Of a stretch of 64,000 nt of DNA, positions 33,662 to 42,379 are shown piece by piece; position 1 is the stretch's first letter, and every line of letters starts with the position of its first letter. Source of the stretch: Streptomyces fagopyri (GTDB lineage Bacteria > Actinomycetota > Actinomycetes > Streptomycetales > Streptomycetaceae). The notes under the pieces are model-generated. The model was not told where the DNA came from. It saw only the letters and a list, made by a program, of their open reading frames with translations, and ran no database searches. The position numbers and the translations under genes were made by a program. The stretch lies in contig NZ_CP045643.1 of assembly GCF_009498275.1 (NCBI RefSeq), positions 744,001 through 808,000 of the forward strand, read 5' to 3'.

Positions 33662-34647
33662 GTTCGGACTCCTTTGAGACTGCCGATCCCCAGCGACCCG
33701 TCCGACGGCGCCGTGCCGCCGGGAGCGTCGGGAAGGTCGTCGAGGAAGGTGGCGGTCGGCACGTGGAACAGGCACCCGGTGATCGCGGTCGAGAAGTCGA
33801 GGATGCGGTCGTGCATGTCCGGGCCGTCGCCGAGGAACATGTTCCTCAGCATCTGTTCGGTCACGTCCGGTGTACGTGCGTAGCCGATGAAGTACGTGCC
33901 GAACTCGGCGTCCGCGAAGTTGCCGAACGGCATGTTCTCCCGCACGATCTTGCGCTCGTTGCCGTCCTCGTCGGTGATGGTGTTGAGCGCCACGTGGGAG
34001 TCGGCGGGCTTGGCCTCGTCGGAGAGTTCCACGTTGGCCAGCTTCGTCCGCCCGATGACCAGCTCCTGTTCCCCCGCCGGAAGGGCGTTCCACTCCGTGA
34101 GGTCGTGCAGGTATTTCTGCACGATCACATAACTGCCCCCGGTGAAATCGGGGTCCTCGTCGCCGACGAACACCGCGTCGACCGCGAGCCGCCCCTCGGG
34201 GTTCTCGCTGCCGTCGACGAAACCGAGCAGGTCCCGCTCGTCGAAGTACTTGAAGGCGTGGACCTCGTCGACCACCATGACCGCGCCGCGCAGGCGTTCC
34301 GTGATCAGCCGGGCCAGTTCGAAACACAGGTCCATGCGTCGGGCTCGCAGGTGGAACAGGAGGTCCCCGGCGGTGGACGGCGCCCGGTGGTGTTCACCCA
34401 CCAACTCCACGAACGGGTGGAGCCCCTGCGGACGGGGTCCGCCGAAGAGCCGGTCCCAGGCCGCCGATCCGATACCGACGACGCAGCTGAGCTCGTCGTG
34501 GGGTGCGCGGAACGCGACCGAGCGGCGCAGGCCCGAGACGTCCTCCAGCAGGTCACGGACGGTGTCCTCGTGACCCGGCGCGATCATGACCACGAGGAAC
34601 ACGGCGGCCCTGGCCGGTGGGACGATCACGGCTTGCGACTCAACCAC
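33658..34647 (-). CDS. DyP-type heme peroxidase, encapsulin cargo
   Basis: This 329-residue dye-decolourising peroxidase has the ferredoxin-like double-barrel layout with GFVDGSENPEG (distal Asp motif GxxDG), ADSHVALNTI (proximal heme His), the Arg-containing KIVRENMPFG and FGTYFIGYARTPDVTEQML. The C-terminus ends in DGSLGIGSLKG, the encapsulin targeting peptide, three residues before the stop. The GTG start is set by an AGGAGG site 6 bp upstream. There is no Tat signal, unlike EfeB, so it works inside the encapsulin shell and does not complete the efeUO system. Confidence 0.95.
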   Translation of the reverse strand: MVESQAVIVPPARAAVFLVVMIAPGHEDTVRDLLEDVSGLRRSVAFRAPHDELSCVVGIGSAAWDRLFGGPRPQGLHPFVELVGEHHRAPSTAGDLLFHLRARRMDLCFELARLITERLRGAVMVVDEVHAFKYFDERDLLGFVDGSENPEGRLAVDAVFVGDEDPDFTGGSYVIVQKYLHDLTEWNALPAGEQELVIGRTKLANVELSDEAKPADSHVALNTITDEDGNERKIVRENMPFGNFADAEFGTYFIGYARTPDVTEQMLRNMFLGDGPDMHDRILDFSTAITGCLFHVPTATFLDDLPDAPGGTAPSDGSLGIGSLKGVRT

Positions 34648-34832
34648 GAGCGGCCTCCTGACGCGATGCGGAAAGGTCTGGCACCTGCGGAACGATCGAT
34701 CCCCCTTCCCATCCTGCTGTGTCCCGGGCAAAAGAGCGCGAGGACCGTCCGCCCGCCGCCGGCCGCCCCGCCGACGGCGCGGTTCGAACGCGGATGTCCG
34801 CACGAGGATGGCTGAACGGGTATACACGCCAC

Positions 34833-36632
34833 ATGCCGCTTTCGCGCCGATTCCTCCCCCGTGTGGCCTGGCGCGGCTGGCGGCACGCTGCCGTGGGGGC
34901 GGTGCGCGCGCTCTCCCCACGCGGTGCGCTGGCCCTGCACGACGTGGACGGGGCGCTCCTCTTCGCCGTGCGGGCCGCTCTGGCCATGGGCCTGGTCGGG
35001 GTCCCGGTCGTGTGGGCGGGGCGGCCCGACCTCGCGGTCTACGCGATGCTGGGTTCCTTCACCACCACGTTCGGCCGCAATCTGCCCTACGACCGCCGTG
35101 CCCGCGTGCTCGCCCTGGTGGCGTTGGCCATGACGGCGTGCGTGGGCTGCGGTTCGGCCCTCGCGGCATGGGCGCGTTCGGGCGGGGCGGGAGGAGCCGG
35201 GGCCGCGGTGGTCGTCGCGGCGACGGCCGTCGTAGCGGGTCTCGCGAAGTTCGTCTGTGACGCCACGCGGCTGGTCGGTCTGGGCGCGGTGCTGCTGCTG
35301 TTCGCGTTCGCGGTGGCGGCCAACGGCGCGCCCACCGGAGCCGAGGTACTCCCGCACACCGCTCTCGCGGCGGCGGGGGCGGCGTTCGCCTGGCTGCTGG
35401 CCGTGTCCGGCCGGCTGGTGCATCCGGACCGGCCGCAGCGCCTGGCGGTGGCCACAGCCCTGCGCGAGGTCGCCGGACTCCTGGAGGTGTCCGGCGCCGG
35501 TGGCGTGCCGGGCCGCGCCCGGCACGCGGCGACGGTGGCCGTTCTCCACGCGTACCACTGTCTGGGGCTGCCGCCACCGACGCGCGCGCGAAGGCCCGCG
35601 TCCGGCCGCGACGAGGCCTTCGTGCGGCTCACCGACCTGTCCTGGACCCTTCTGATCGGTTCGGCACGGCGTCCGCCCGGAGGCCCGGCCGCCACCGCCC
35701 GGTACCTGCGCCTGCAGGCTCGCCTCCTCACCGACCGGCACCGCCGCAGACCCCCGGTGCTTCACGAACTGCGCCGCCTGTACGAGACACCGTCCGCGGA
35801 GGTACGCGACGACGCCACCTCCGCTCCGCCGGGAACGTCCGCCCCCGGCGATCCCGCTGTCCTGCGCGCGACAGAACTCCTGATCGGGCGCCCCGGCGGC
35901 CCCGACCGCTCGGCGGCCCTTGCCGTACCCGCCGTGCGCATGGCGCTGGGAACCGGAGTGGCGGGCGGCGTCGCGGCCGTCCTGAACCTGGAGCACGGCT
36001 ACTGGGCGGCGATCTCCGCGGCCGCCGTTCTGCACTCGGTCAACCTCCGCACCACGGCCCAGCGCGCCGTCCAGCGGACCCTGGGCACGGCCCTCGGGCT
36101 GCTGCTCGCCCTGGGGGTGCTGGCCGCCCATCCGGAGCCGGTGGAGCTCGCGCTGGTGATCGTGGTCCTGGAGTTCCTGCTGGAGTACGTCGCGGCACGC
36201 AACTACGCCCTCGCCGTCGTCTTCCTCACCCCGCTCGCACTGCTGCTGAGCGATCTGGCCTCCCCCTCCCCGGCCGGAGAGCTGGTCCTGGACCGGGTGC
36301 TGGGCAGCGCCGTGGGGATCGCCGTGGGGCTGGGATGCGCGCTGCTGATCGTCCACGACCGGGCCGCGGGACGCGTGGAACGTGCGCTGGCGGCGTGCAA
36401 GGGGGCCGCGGAGCAGGCCGAACGAGTCCTGGGCGAGCCACCGGGCGACCCGGCCGGACCGGCGCTCCCCCTCGTCCAGGTGAGCCTGGCCGTGTCGGTC
36501 GTGGAACTCCGCGAGGCCGACGACACCGCGGCCGGTGAGCTGTGGCCGGCCGAGATCGACCCCACCGAGCTCGCCGCAGCCGAACAACGGGCCTTTCTCC
36601 TGCTCCGCCGGCTGCACGACTCCCGCCCCTGA
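34833..36632 (+). CDS. FUSC-family (aromatic-acid exporter/YccS-like) membrane protein
   Basis: This 599-residue protein has two blocks of membrane helices (about 40-190 and 370-510) separated by a soluble domain, the layout of the FUSC family. The second block has the family-like MALGTGVAGGVAAVLNLEHGYWAAISAAAVL and RTLGTALGLLLALGVL. Such proteins are thought to export small aromatic acids or siderophore-like compounds. A TATACA hexamer lies 6 bp before the ATG, so the transcript is probably leaderless. It is divergent from the DyP-encapsulin operon across 185 bp. Confidence 0.9.
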   Translation: MPLSRRFLPRVAWRGWRHAAVGAVRALSPRGALALHDVDGALLFAVRAALAMGLVGVPVVWAGRPDLAVYAMLGSFTTTFGRNLPYDRRARVLALVALAMTACVGCGSALAAWARSGGAGGAGAAVVVAATAVVAGLAKFVCDATRLVGLGAVLLLFAFAVAANGAPTGAEVLPHTALAAAGAAFAWLLAVSGRLVHPDRPQRLAVATALREVAGLLEVSGAGGVPGRARHAATVAVLHAYHCLGLPPPTRARRPASGRDEAFVRLTDLSWTLLIGSARRPPGGPAATARYLRLQARLLTDRHRRRPPVLHELRRLYETPSAEVRDDATSAPPGTSAPGDPAVLRATELLIGRPGGPDRSAALAVPAVRMALGTGVAGGVAAVLNLEHGYWAAISAAAVLHSVNLRTTAQRAVQRTLGTALGLLLALGVLAAHPEPVELALVIVVLEFLLEYVAARNYALAVVFLTPLALLLSDLASPSPAGELVLDRVLGSAVGIAVGLGCALLIVHDRAAGRVERALAACKGAAEQAERVLGEPPGDPAGPALPLVQVSLAVSVVELREADDTAAGELWPAEIDPTELAAAEQRAFLLLRRLHDSRP

Positions 36633-36731
36633 GGGGTCCCGGAACGGCCGCGCGAAGGGACTCGGGAGCAGGTCGTCACCTCGGCCAGGGGTGCGGCGGC
36701 TCACACCTCTTCGCATCCGCGAGCATCTCGA

Positions 36732-36763
36732 TTTACTTGTCGCATCAAGCATCCTATGCTTGA
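36732..36763 (+). promoter_or_regulatory. promoter and overlapping palindromic operator of the FMN reductase gene
   Basis: TTTACT (36732-36737) and TATGCT (36755-36760), 17 bp apart, form a promoter. A perfect inverted repeat TCAAGCAT-cct-ATGCTTGA (36745-36763) covers the -10, and further CTTG/CAAG half-sites flank it. A repressor such as the nearby MarR protein would block this promoter. Confidence 0.65.
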
Positions 36764-36821
36764 CTCGTCAAATAAATCCGGCGCAATCGCGCGTCCCTGT
36801 CCACGATTAAGGATCGACGAC

Positions 36822-37376
36822 ATGACGAGAATCGGGATCATCATCGGCAGCACCCGCCCGGGCCGCAACGGCGAGGCCGTGGCGAAGTGGGTCCACGAGA
36901 TCGCGTCGCAGCGCACCGACGTCGAATTCGAACTGGTCGACCTGCTCGACTACAAGCTGCCGCACCTGGACGAGGCGATGCCGCCGTCGCTGGGCCAGTA
37001 CAGCCAGCCGCACACCCGCGAGTGGGCCGCCAAGATCTCCTCGTTCGACGGCTTCGTCATGGTCACGCCGGAGTACAACCACTCCACGTCCGGTGTGCTC
37101 AAGAACGCCATCGACTACCTGTACGCCGAGTGGAACAACAAGGCGATCGGTTTCGTCAGCTACGGCTCCGTGGGCGGCACCCGCGCGGTCGAGCACCTGC
37201 GCCTCGTCGCCGGTGAACTGCAGATGGCCGACGTCCGCTCGCAGGTGGCGTTGTCCCTGTTCACGGACTTCGAGAACTTCAGCGTCTTCCGGCCCGCCGA
37301 CATGCACCTCGACGGGCTCAACACGATGCTCGACCAGGTCGTGAGCTGGTCGAACGCTCTCGCGTCCCTGCGCTAG
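36822..37376 (+). CDS. NADPH-dependent FMN reductase (flavodoxin-like)
   Basis: This 184-residue flavoprotein has the flavodoxin fold of the NADPH-dependent FMN reductase family: GIIIGSTRPGRNGEAVAKWV (FMN phosphate loop), FDGFVMVTPEYNHSTSGVLKNAIDYL (isoalloxazine site) and FVSYGSVGGTRAVEHLR. It supplies reduced flavin or acts as a quinone reductase. An AAGGA site precedes the ATG. The operator in front of it and the luciferase-like and second reductase genes that follow suggest a regulon responding to a quinone, a chlorinated compound or another electrophile. Confidence 0.93.
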   Translation: MTRIGIIIGSTRPGRNGEAVAKWVHEIASQRTDVEFELVDLLDYKLPHLDEAMPPSLGQYSQPHTREWAAKISSFDGFVMVTPEYNHSTSGVLKNAIDYLYAEWNNKAIGFVSYGSVGGTRAVEHLRLVAGELQMADVRSQVALSLFTDFENFSVFRPADMHLDGLNTMLDQVVSWSNALASLR

Positions 37377-37571
37377 TCACCCGTGGAGCGGCGATGACGA
37401 AGACGGTGGACGGCCCTGACCGCGGCCGTCCACCGTTTTCGGCGGACGTATCAGAGGCAACGGCCGCAGCGCGGTGCGGTGCGGCGGACGGTTTCGTTCT
37501 CCGCGCGGTCCATCGCCTCTGACGAATTTCCTGATGCACATGAGCATTTCCGAGGCGGAAGCGGGACCGAA

Positions 37572-38654
37572 ATGCAGTTCGGAATCTTCGGAGTGGGAGA
37601 CGTCGCGGTCGACCCCACGACCGGTCGGCAGGACACCGAGTACGACCGCATCAAAGCGGTCCTGGAGTACGCCGAATCGGCCGAGCAGGTGGGGCTGGAC
37701 GTCTTCGCCATAGGCGAGCACCACAACCCGCCTTTCATGCCGTCGTCCCCGACGACCCTGCTCGGACACGTCGCGGCCCGCACGAACAGAATCGTGCTGT
37801 CCACCTCGACGACCCTGATCACCACCAACGACCCGGTGAAGATCGCCGAGGACTACGCGATGCTGCAGCACGTCGCGGACGGCCGGGTCGACCTGATGAT
37901 GGGCCGCGGGAACACCGGACCGGTCTATCCCTGGTTCGGCAAGGACATCCGCGACGGAATCGCCCTGGCCGTCGAGAACTACGCGCTGCTGCGGCGGCTC
38001 TGGCGCGAGGACGCCGTCGACTGGGAGGGCCGGTTCCGTACACCGCTGCGGTCCTTCACCTCGACTCCGCGGCCCCTGGACGGCATACCGCCCTTCGTGT
38101 GGCACGGCTCCATCCGCAGCCCGGAGATCGCCGAGCAGGCCGCGTACTACGGGGACGGCTTCTTCCAGAACAACGTGCTGTGGCCGAAGGAGCACGTGCA
38201 GCGCATGGTCGGTCTCTACCGCAGCCGGTACGAACACCACGGACACGGGCCGGCGGATCAGGCGATCGTCGGGCTCGGAGCGCAACTGTTCATGCGCGCG
38301 AACTCGCAGGACGCGATCCGTGAGTTCCGCCCGTACTTCGACCACTCGCCCGCGTGGGGAAACGGTCCCTCGCTGGAGGAGACCACCGCCCGCACCGCCC
38401 TGCTGGTGGGCAGCCCGCAGCAGGTCGTCGAGCGCGTCCTGGAGTTCCGCGAGCACGCCGAAGGTGACTACCAGCGCCAGCTGTTCGCCGTCGACGCCCT
38501 GGGTCTGCCCCGCGGCACCGTGCTCCAGCAGATCGAGATGCTGGGCGAGGTCGTACAGGTGCTGCGGAAGGAATTCGAGGTGGGACGTCCCGCGCGGGTA
38601 CCGGAGGCTCCGACGCACGCCTCGCTGAAGGCGGCCCGGGAGTCCCGGCCGTGA
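37572..38654 (+). CDS. luciferase-like FMN-dependent monooxygenase (CE1758 type)
   Basis: This 360-residue TIM-barrel enzyme is of the CE1758 group of FMN-dependent luciferase-like monooxygenases. It begins MQFGIFGVGDVAVDPTTG and contains GLDVFAIGEHHNPPF, LSTSTTLITTNDPVKIAEDYAMLQHVADGRVDLMMGRGN in the gene and GDGFFQNNVLWPKEH. The next gene starts at a GTGA overlap, and the CE1758/CE1759 pairing of monooxygenase and flavin reductase is conserved in actinobacteria. It lies about 195 bp after the first FMN reductase gene, so a separate promoter is possible. The substrate is unknown. Confidence 0.92.
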   Translation: MQFGIFGVGDVAVDPTTGRQDTEYDRIKAVLEYAESAEQVGLDVFAIGEHHNPPFMPSSPTTLLGHVAARTNRIVLSTSTTLITTNDPVKIAEDYAMLQHVADGRVDLMMGRGNTGPVYPWFGKDIRDGIALAVENYALLRRLWREDAVDWEGRFRTPLRSFTSTPRPLDGIPPFVWHGSIRSPEIAEQAAYYGDGFFQNNVLWPKEHVQRMVGLYRSRYEHHGHGPADQAIVGLGAQLFMRANSQDAIREFRPYFDHSPAWGNGPSLEETTARTALLVGSPQQVVERVLEFREHAEGDYQRQLFAVDALGLPRGTVLQQIEMLGEVVQVLRKEFEVGRPARVPEAPTHASLKAARESRP

Positions 38655-39268
38655 CGCGGCGTCTCATCGCGGTCGTCTCGGCGGGGCTGCGGCAGCCGTC
38701 CTCCACCCTCCTGCTGGCCGAACGCCTCACCGCCGCGACCCGCGCCGCGCTGGAGCGGCTCGGTGCCGAGGTCGACGTCGAGAGCGTCGAACTGCGCGAC
38801 CACGGGCACCACCTGCTGAACAACATGATCACCGGGTACCCCTCCGAGAAACTGCGCCGGGTGCTGGACACCGTCGCACGGGCGGACGGACTGATCGCGG
38901 TGACCCCGACCTTCAGTGCCTCGTACAGCGGCCTGTTCAAGATGTTCTTCGACGTGCTGGACGAAGGTGTGCTGGAGGACAAGCCCGTCCTGATGGCGGC
39001 CACCGGGGGCACGGCGCGGCATTCACTGGTCCTCGACCACGAGATGCGGCCGCTGTTCTCGTACCTGCGCGCGGCCGTGCTCACCACCGGGGTCTTCGCC
39101 GCGCCGGAGGACTGGGGCAGCGGCCAGGCGTCGGCGGTGTCGCTCGCGCGGCGGACGGAACGGGCCGCCGGTGAGCTGGCCCGTGAGGTGAACCGGCGGG
39201 ACACCCCGGTCGTCGAGGATCCGTACATGTCGCCGACCCCGTTCGAGGACCTGCTCGCCGGCGGCTGA
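38651..39268 (+). CDS. FMN reductase (CE1759 type), partner of the monooxygenase
   Basis: This 205-residue flavodoxin-like reductase begins with a GTG overlapping the stop of the monooxygenase gene (GTGA). The FMN loop is AVVSAGLRQPSSTLLLAERL, and TPTFSASYSGLFKMFFDVLD forms the flavin-ring site; later ATGGTARHSLVLDHEMRPLFSYL is typical of the CE1759 group. It should feed reduced FMN to the coupled luciferase-like enzyme in a two-component monooxygenase. Sequence similarity with the reductase at 36822 is low, so the two have separate origins. Confidence 0.92.
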   Translation: MTRRLIAVVSAGLRQPSSTLLLAERLTAATRAALERLGAEVDVESVELRDHGHHLLNNMITGYPSEKLRRVLDTVARADGLIAVTPTFSASYSGLFKMFFDVLDEGVLEDKPVLMAATGGTARHSLVLDHEMRPLFSYLRAAVLTTGVFAAPEDWGSGQASAVSLARRTERAAGELAREVNRRDTPVVEDPYMSPTPFEDLLAGG

Positions 39269-39350
39269 TCCCGGGACCGGCAGGGCCCCCGACAGGCGTG
39301 GGTCCGCGCCCGCGGCACACCGTGTCGGGCGCGTGTCGGGCGGCGGATCC

Positions 39351-39809
39351 TCAGAGGTCCGACGTGATGCGGTCCAGCACCCGGGTGGCCGCGACCACGT
39401 CGCACCCCTCCAGCCGGGAGAAGACGTGTCGCCGCACACTGGCGAGGTTCGTGGGCCACGTCTGCTTCAGCCGCGTCCATCCGGAACTGGTGAGAACCGC
39501 GAGCCAGGCCCGGCCGTCCTCGGGGGACTTCACACGCAGGACGAGCGACTGGGCCTCCAGACGGTTCACGATGCGGGTCATGCCGCTCAGGGACAGCCCG
39601 CACTCGTTGGCCAGCTCACTCATCCGCAACTGGCTGTCCGGCGCCTCGGAGAGGTGCACCATCACCATGTACTCGGACGTGGTGATCTGCTGTTCCGCGA
39701 GCATGTCCGCGTCGACGACACGAGGCAGGAAGGCCATCACCCGCCCCAGAGCCCGGATGAACGCCTCCTCGTCGGGGTCGAGGGGCTCGGGCGTCGTCGC
39801 GTCAGTCAT
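39351..39809 (-). CDS. MarR-family transcriptional regulator (paralogue 2)
   Basis: This 152-residue MarR regulator contains ITTSEYMVMVHLSEAPDSQLRM, LANECGLSLSGMTRIVNRLEAQSLVLR and the wing PEDGRAWLAVLTSSG. It is nearly colinear with paralogue 1 at 23304-23771. It converges on the flavin redox cluster and is the best candidate for the repressor of the operator at 36745-36763. The ATG follows a TACACT hexamer by 6 bp, giving a leaderless mRNA. Confidence 0.9.
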   Translation of the reverse strand: MTDATTPEPLDPDEEAFIRALGRVMAFLPRVVDADMLAEQQITTSEYMVMVHLSEAPDSQLRMSELANECGLSLSGMTRIVNRLEAQSLVLRVKSPEDGRAWLAVLTSSGWTRLKQTWPTNLASVRRHVFSRLEGCDVVAATRVLDRITSDL

Positions 39810-39815
39810 GGACAC

Positions 39816-39821
39816 AGTGTA
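39816..39821 (-). promoter_or_regulatory. -10 element of the second leaderless MarR transcript
   Basis: TACACT lies exactly 6 bp before the ATG, as in front of paralogue 1. Here it is part of the near-palindrome GTGCAATTACAC (10 of 12 positions symmetric), a possible autoregulatory site. Confidence 0.6.
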
Positions 39822-40141
39822 ATTGCACCGAATCGGACGCCGGCCGGGGCGAACCACCAGGTCCCGGACCGTGGCCGACACCCGCCCGGGACATCGCGCC
39901 ACCCGCCTTCACGGGCATTGGAGTGGCCGCCGCGCAGGGCGGTGGCGTGGCTCCCGGACACCCCGGCTCCGCTCTTCCTAGGGTCGGCGGTTGACGGACG
40001 GAGCGGGCGGCGGACGGCTGTGCCGCCCGTGGGGGTCCGCCCGTCCTACCAGCGGCGCCGCTCCACGACCTGGCCCGGCACCGACCGTCTCCGCGGACCG
40101 GTACGGCAACGGGCCGACCGTCCAGAACAGGTGGGTGAGTC

Positions 40142-41101
40142 GTGGAACGCACCACGCCAGGATCACGAACGCGCGAAGCCTCGGCCTCCGCCGGCCGCGC
40201 GAGACGGAGACAGACCCGCCGACTGGCCCTCGCCACAGGCCTTCTGATGCTCTGTGCGCTGCCGATCGGACCGGCGGACGCGGCGTCGGCCGGTGACGTG
40301 CGCGTACAGAGCCGTCCGCCGCTGTACGTGTCCGACTACGGCAACAACCGGGTGGTGAGACTGCCCGCGGGCAGCGGCGGCCGGACGACCGTCCCGCTGG
40401 AGGGCCTGGTGCGTCCGACCGGTCTGACCTGGGACCACGCCGGCACCCTCTATGCCTCCGACACGGGCAACAACCGGGTGGTGAAGCTGTCTCCGAGAGG
40501 CGGCGGACAGTCCACCGTGCCCACCACCGACCTGTCGCGCCCGCTGGGGCTCGCCGCGGACGCGGCCGGCGACCTCTACATCGCGGACAGCTTCAACGAC
40601 CGGGTGGTGAAGGTGGCCGCCGACGGCAGCGGCCAGACGACCGTCCCCACCACCGGACTGCTGCACCCCTGGGGGCTGGCGCTGACCCCCGGCGGAGACC
40701 TGTACGTCTCCGACTTCGTCAACGACCGGGTCGTCCGGGTGCCGGCGGACGGCAGCGGCCAGACCACCGTGCCCACCAGGGGCCTCTCCCAGCCGACCGG
40801 GCTGGCGCTGAACGCCGCGGGAGACCTCTTCATCTCCGACAGCGGCAACAACCGCGTGGTCAGGGTGTCCGCGCGCGGTGGCGGGCAGAGCACGGTTCCG
40901 GTCACCGGTCTGAACGATCCGCTGGGGCTCGCGCTCGACTGCCGCGGCGGCCTCTACGTGGCCGACGGTTTCGACAACCGGGTGGTACGGGTCCGGGAGA
41001 CCGGCGGCGGGCAGGTCACGCTGCCGTCCACGGGCCTCAACACACCGACCGGCCTCGCGTTCCCGCCGACGGACGAGCGGGCCGGCCGGGATCACCCTTA
41101 G
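40142..41101 (+). CDS. secreted NHL-repeat beta-propeller protein
   Basis: This 319-residue protein has a basic N-terminus with a signal segment (LALATGLLMLCALPIGPADA, about 28-48) and then six NHL-type blades, each of about 42 residues, with the consensus LYVSDYGNNRVVRLPA-G-GGQTTVP--GL--P-GLA. Six blades close one beta-propeller. The repeats resemble the extracellular sensor domain of the mycobacterial kinase PknD, but no kinase domain is present. The GTG start follows a weak G-rich site. The ligand is unknown; NHL propellers bind proteins or glycans. Confidence 0.9.
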   Translation: MERTTPGSRTREASASAGRARRRQTRRLALATGLLMLCALPIGPADAASAGDVRVQSRPPLYVSDYGNNRVVRLPAGSGGRTTVPLEGLVRPTGLTWDHAGTLYASDTGNNRVVKLSPRGGGQSTVPTTDLSRPLGLAADAAGDLYIADSFNDRVVKVAADGSGQTTVPTTGLLHPWGLALTPGGDLYVSDFVNDRVVRVPADGSGQTTVPTRGLSQPTGLALNAAGDLFISDSGNNRVVRVSARGGGQSTVPVTGLNDPLGLALDCRGGLYVADGFDNRVVRVRETGGGQVTLPSTGLNTPTGLAFPPTDERAGRDHP

Positions 41102-41155
41102 AACGGGCGGCGGGGCGAGGAGCCGGACCGCCTCGGTCGGCCGCCGGAAGAGCGA

Positions 41156-41181
41156 GGAGCCGGACCCCCGGGCCCGGCTCC
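41156..41181. terminator. hairpin between convergent genes
   Basis: GGAGCCGG pairs with CCGGCTCC over a 10-base loop rich in C and G, between the NHL-repeat gene and the amidase-domain gene. Confidence 0.5.
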
Positions 41182-41200
41182 CGCTCCGGCATCAGTCCGC

Positions 41201-42379
41201 TCAGGTGCGGTACGCGTAGTACGCCGCGGTCGGGTACGACGCGATGATGCTCGCCACCGACCTGTTGTAGGTGTTGGTGGAGTGGTACGTCACGTACGGC
41301 ACGCCCTGCGGGCTGCGGTAGGTGACGATCATGCTGTGGTCCTTCTCGCCGTCCTTGTTGAAGTCCATCTGCAGCACGTCGCCCACGTCCATCTGGTAGA
41401 CGTTGGCGAGGCTGGTGACGCGCTTGGACGACAGGGCGAACCACGAGAACTCGTTGACGCCGACGAACGAGTCCGACTGGATGTCGGCGTTGCCGAACCA
41501 CTTGTGGAAGTCGTTCGTGTAGCCGGGAACGTGCTTCCAGCCGCCGGCCTTCAGGGACTGGCTGACGAAGTTGGTGCAGTCGCCGCCGGCACCGTGACCG
41601 TTGAAGTCCGGGTAGGCCGAGTTGTACTTGTTCCAGTACTTCGCGGCGTACGCGACCATGGCCTTGTAGTCGTAACCGGTGGCCGTGAGGTTCTTCGCCT
41701 TGGCCGGTGCCGGCGTCGTGATGGCCGAGCGGACCGCCTCCGGCGGACCGTCGTCGGCCTTGGCGGCCGGCTTGGCGACCTGCGGGCTGGCGACCTGGTT
41801 GACCGCGACACCGTCATCGGTGTCACGGACGTCGGTCAGCTGCCAGTCACCCTCTCGGTCGGCCTTGAACGTCAGCTCGTGATGAGCCTGGAAGCCGGTG
41901 GTCTTCGGCTCGTTGCCCCGGACCTTCTTGTACGTCAGGGTCGTGGTCTCGGTGACGGCGACCGTGGCGTGGCGGCCCTTCACCCGCGTACGGTCCAGCG
42001 AGACAGTCGTGTCGGCCGAGCTGTACTTCTCGCCGAGCGACGCCAGACGGGACTTCCGGCCCCGCAGCTGCGACAGCGCGGAGTTCTCGTCACGCGTCTG
42101 CGTGGAGGACAGCCGTACGTCGCCGGAGAACCGGGACGCCTTCGACTTGCCCTGCTCGCTCTTCCCGTTGTCGACCAGGGCGTCCGTACGGTCGGTGAAG
42201 ACCGCGTCCGCCAGCCGCTGGAAGGTGGCCTTGGTCGACGCGTCGACCGCGGGGTCGGCGACACTCGCCGCGCCCGCACTCCAGTTGGGCAGCAGGGCCG
42301 CGCCGGCGACGACCGAAGCGGCCGCCGCCGTGACTATGGTCGCCCGTCGCCGCTTACGGCTCAGTTTCCTTGTTTTCAA
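41201..42379 (-). CDS. secreted protein with C-terminal amidase_6 domain
   Basis: This 392-residue exported protein has an N-terminal signal (RRRATIVTAAAASVVAGAALL), a long middle region with an NTF2-like or beta-rich character (about 45-205), and a C-terminal amidase_6 domain (about 235-390). That domain has the catalytic Cys in GGDCTNFVSQSL and the His in KDHSMIVTY. It is probably a cysteine peptidase or amidase acting on peptidoglycan or proteins. The start is a TTG with GAGGGG 7 bp upstream, an unusual initiation codon. A CCGGTA-ctctc-TACCGG hairpin lies in the leader, 18-34 bp upstream. Confidence 0.9.
   Translation of the reverse strand: MKTRKLSRKRRRATIVTAAAASVVAGAALLPNWSAGAASVADPAVDASTKATFQRLADAVFTDRTDALVDNGKSEQGKSKASRFSGDVRLSSTQTRDENSALSQLRGRKSRLASLGEKYSSADTTVSLDRTRVKGRHATVAVTETTTLTYKKVRGNEPKTTGFQAHHELTFKADREGDWQLTDVRDTDDGVAVNQVASPQVAKPAAKADDGPPEAVRSAITTPAPAKAKNLTATGYDYKAMVAYAAKYWNKYNSAYPDFNGHGAGGDCTNFVSQSLKAGGWKHVPGYTNDFHKWFGNADIQSDSFVGVNEFSWFALSSKRVTSLANVYQMDVGDVLQMDFNKDGEKDHSMIVTYRSPQGVPYVTYHSTNTYNRSVASIIASYPTAAYYAYRT

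Noticed and set aside
33658..34647. DyP peroxidase as EfeB of the efeUO system
   Set aside because: It lacks a Tat signal, carries the encapsulin targeting peptide and is coupled to the encapsulin gene.
34626..36752. A 708-codon open frame opposite the FUSC membrane protein
   Set aside because: The plus strand has clear membrane helices and family motifs; the antisense translation is Arg/Gly/Gln-rich without motifs.
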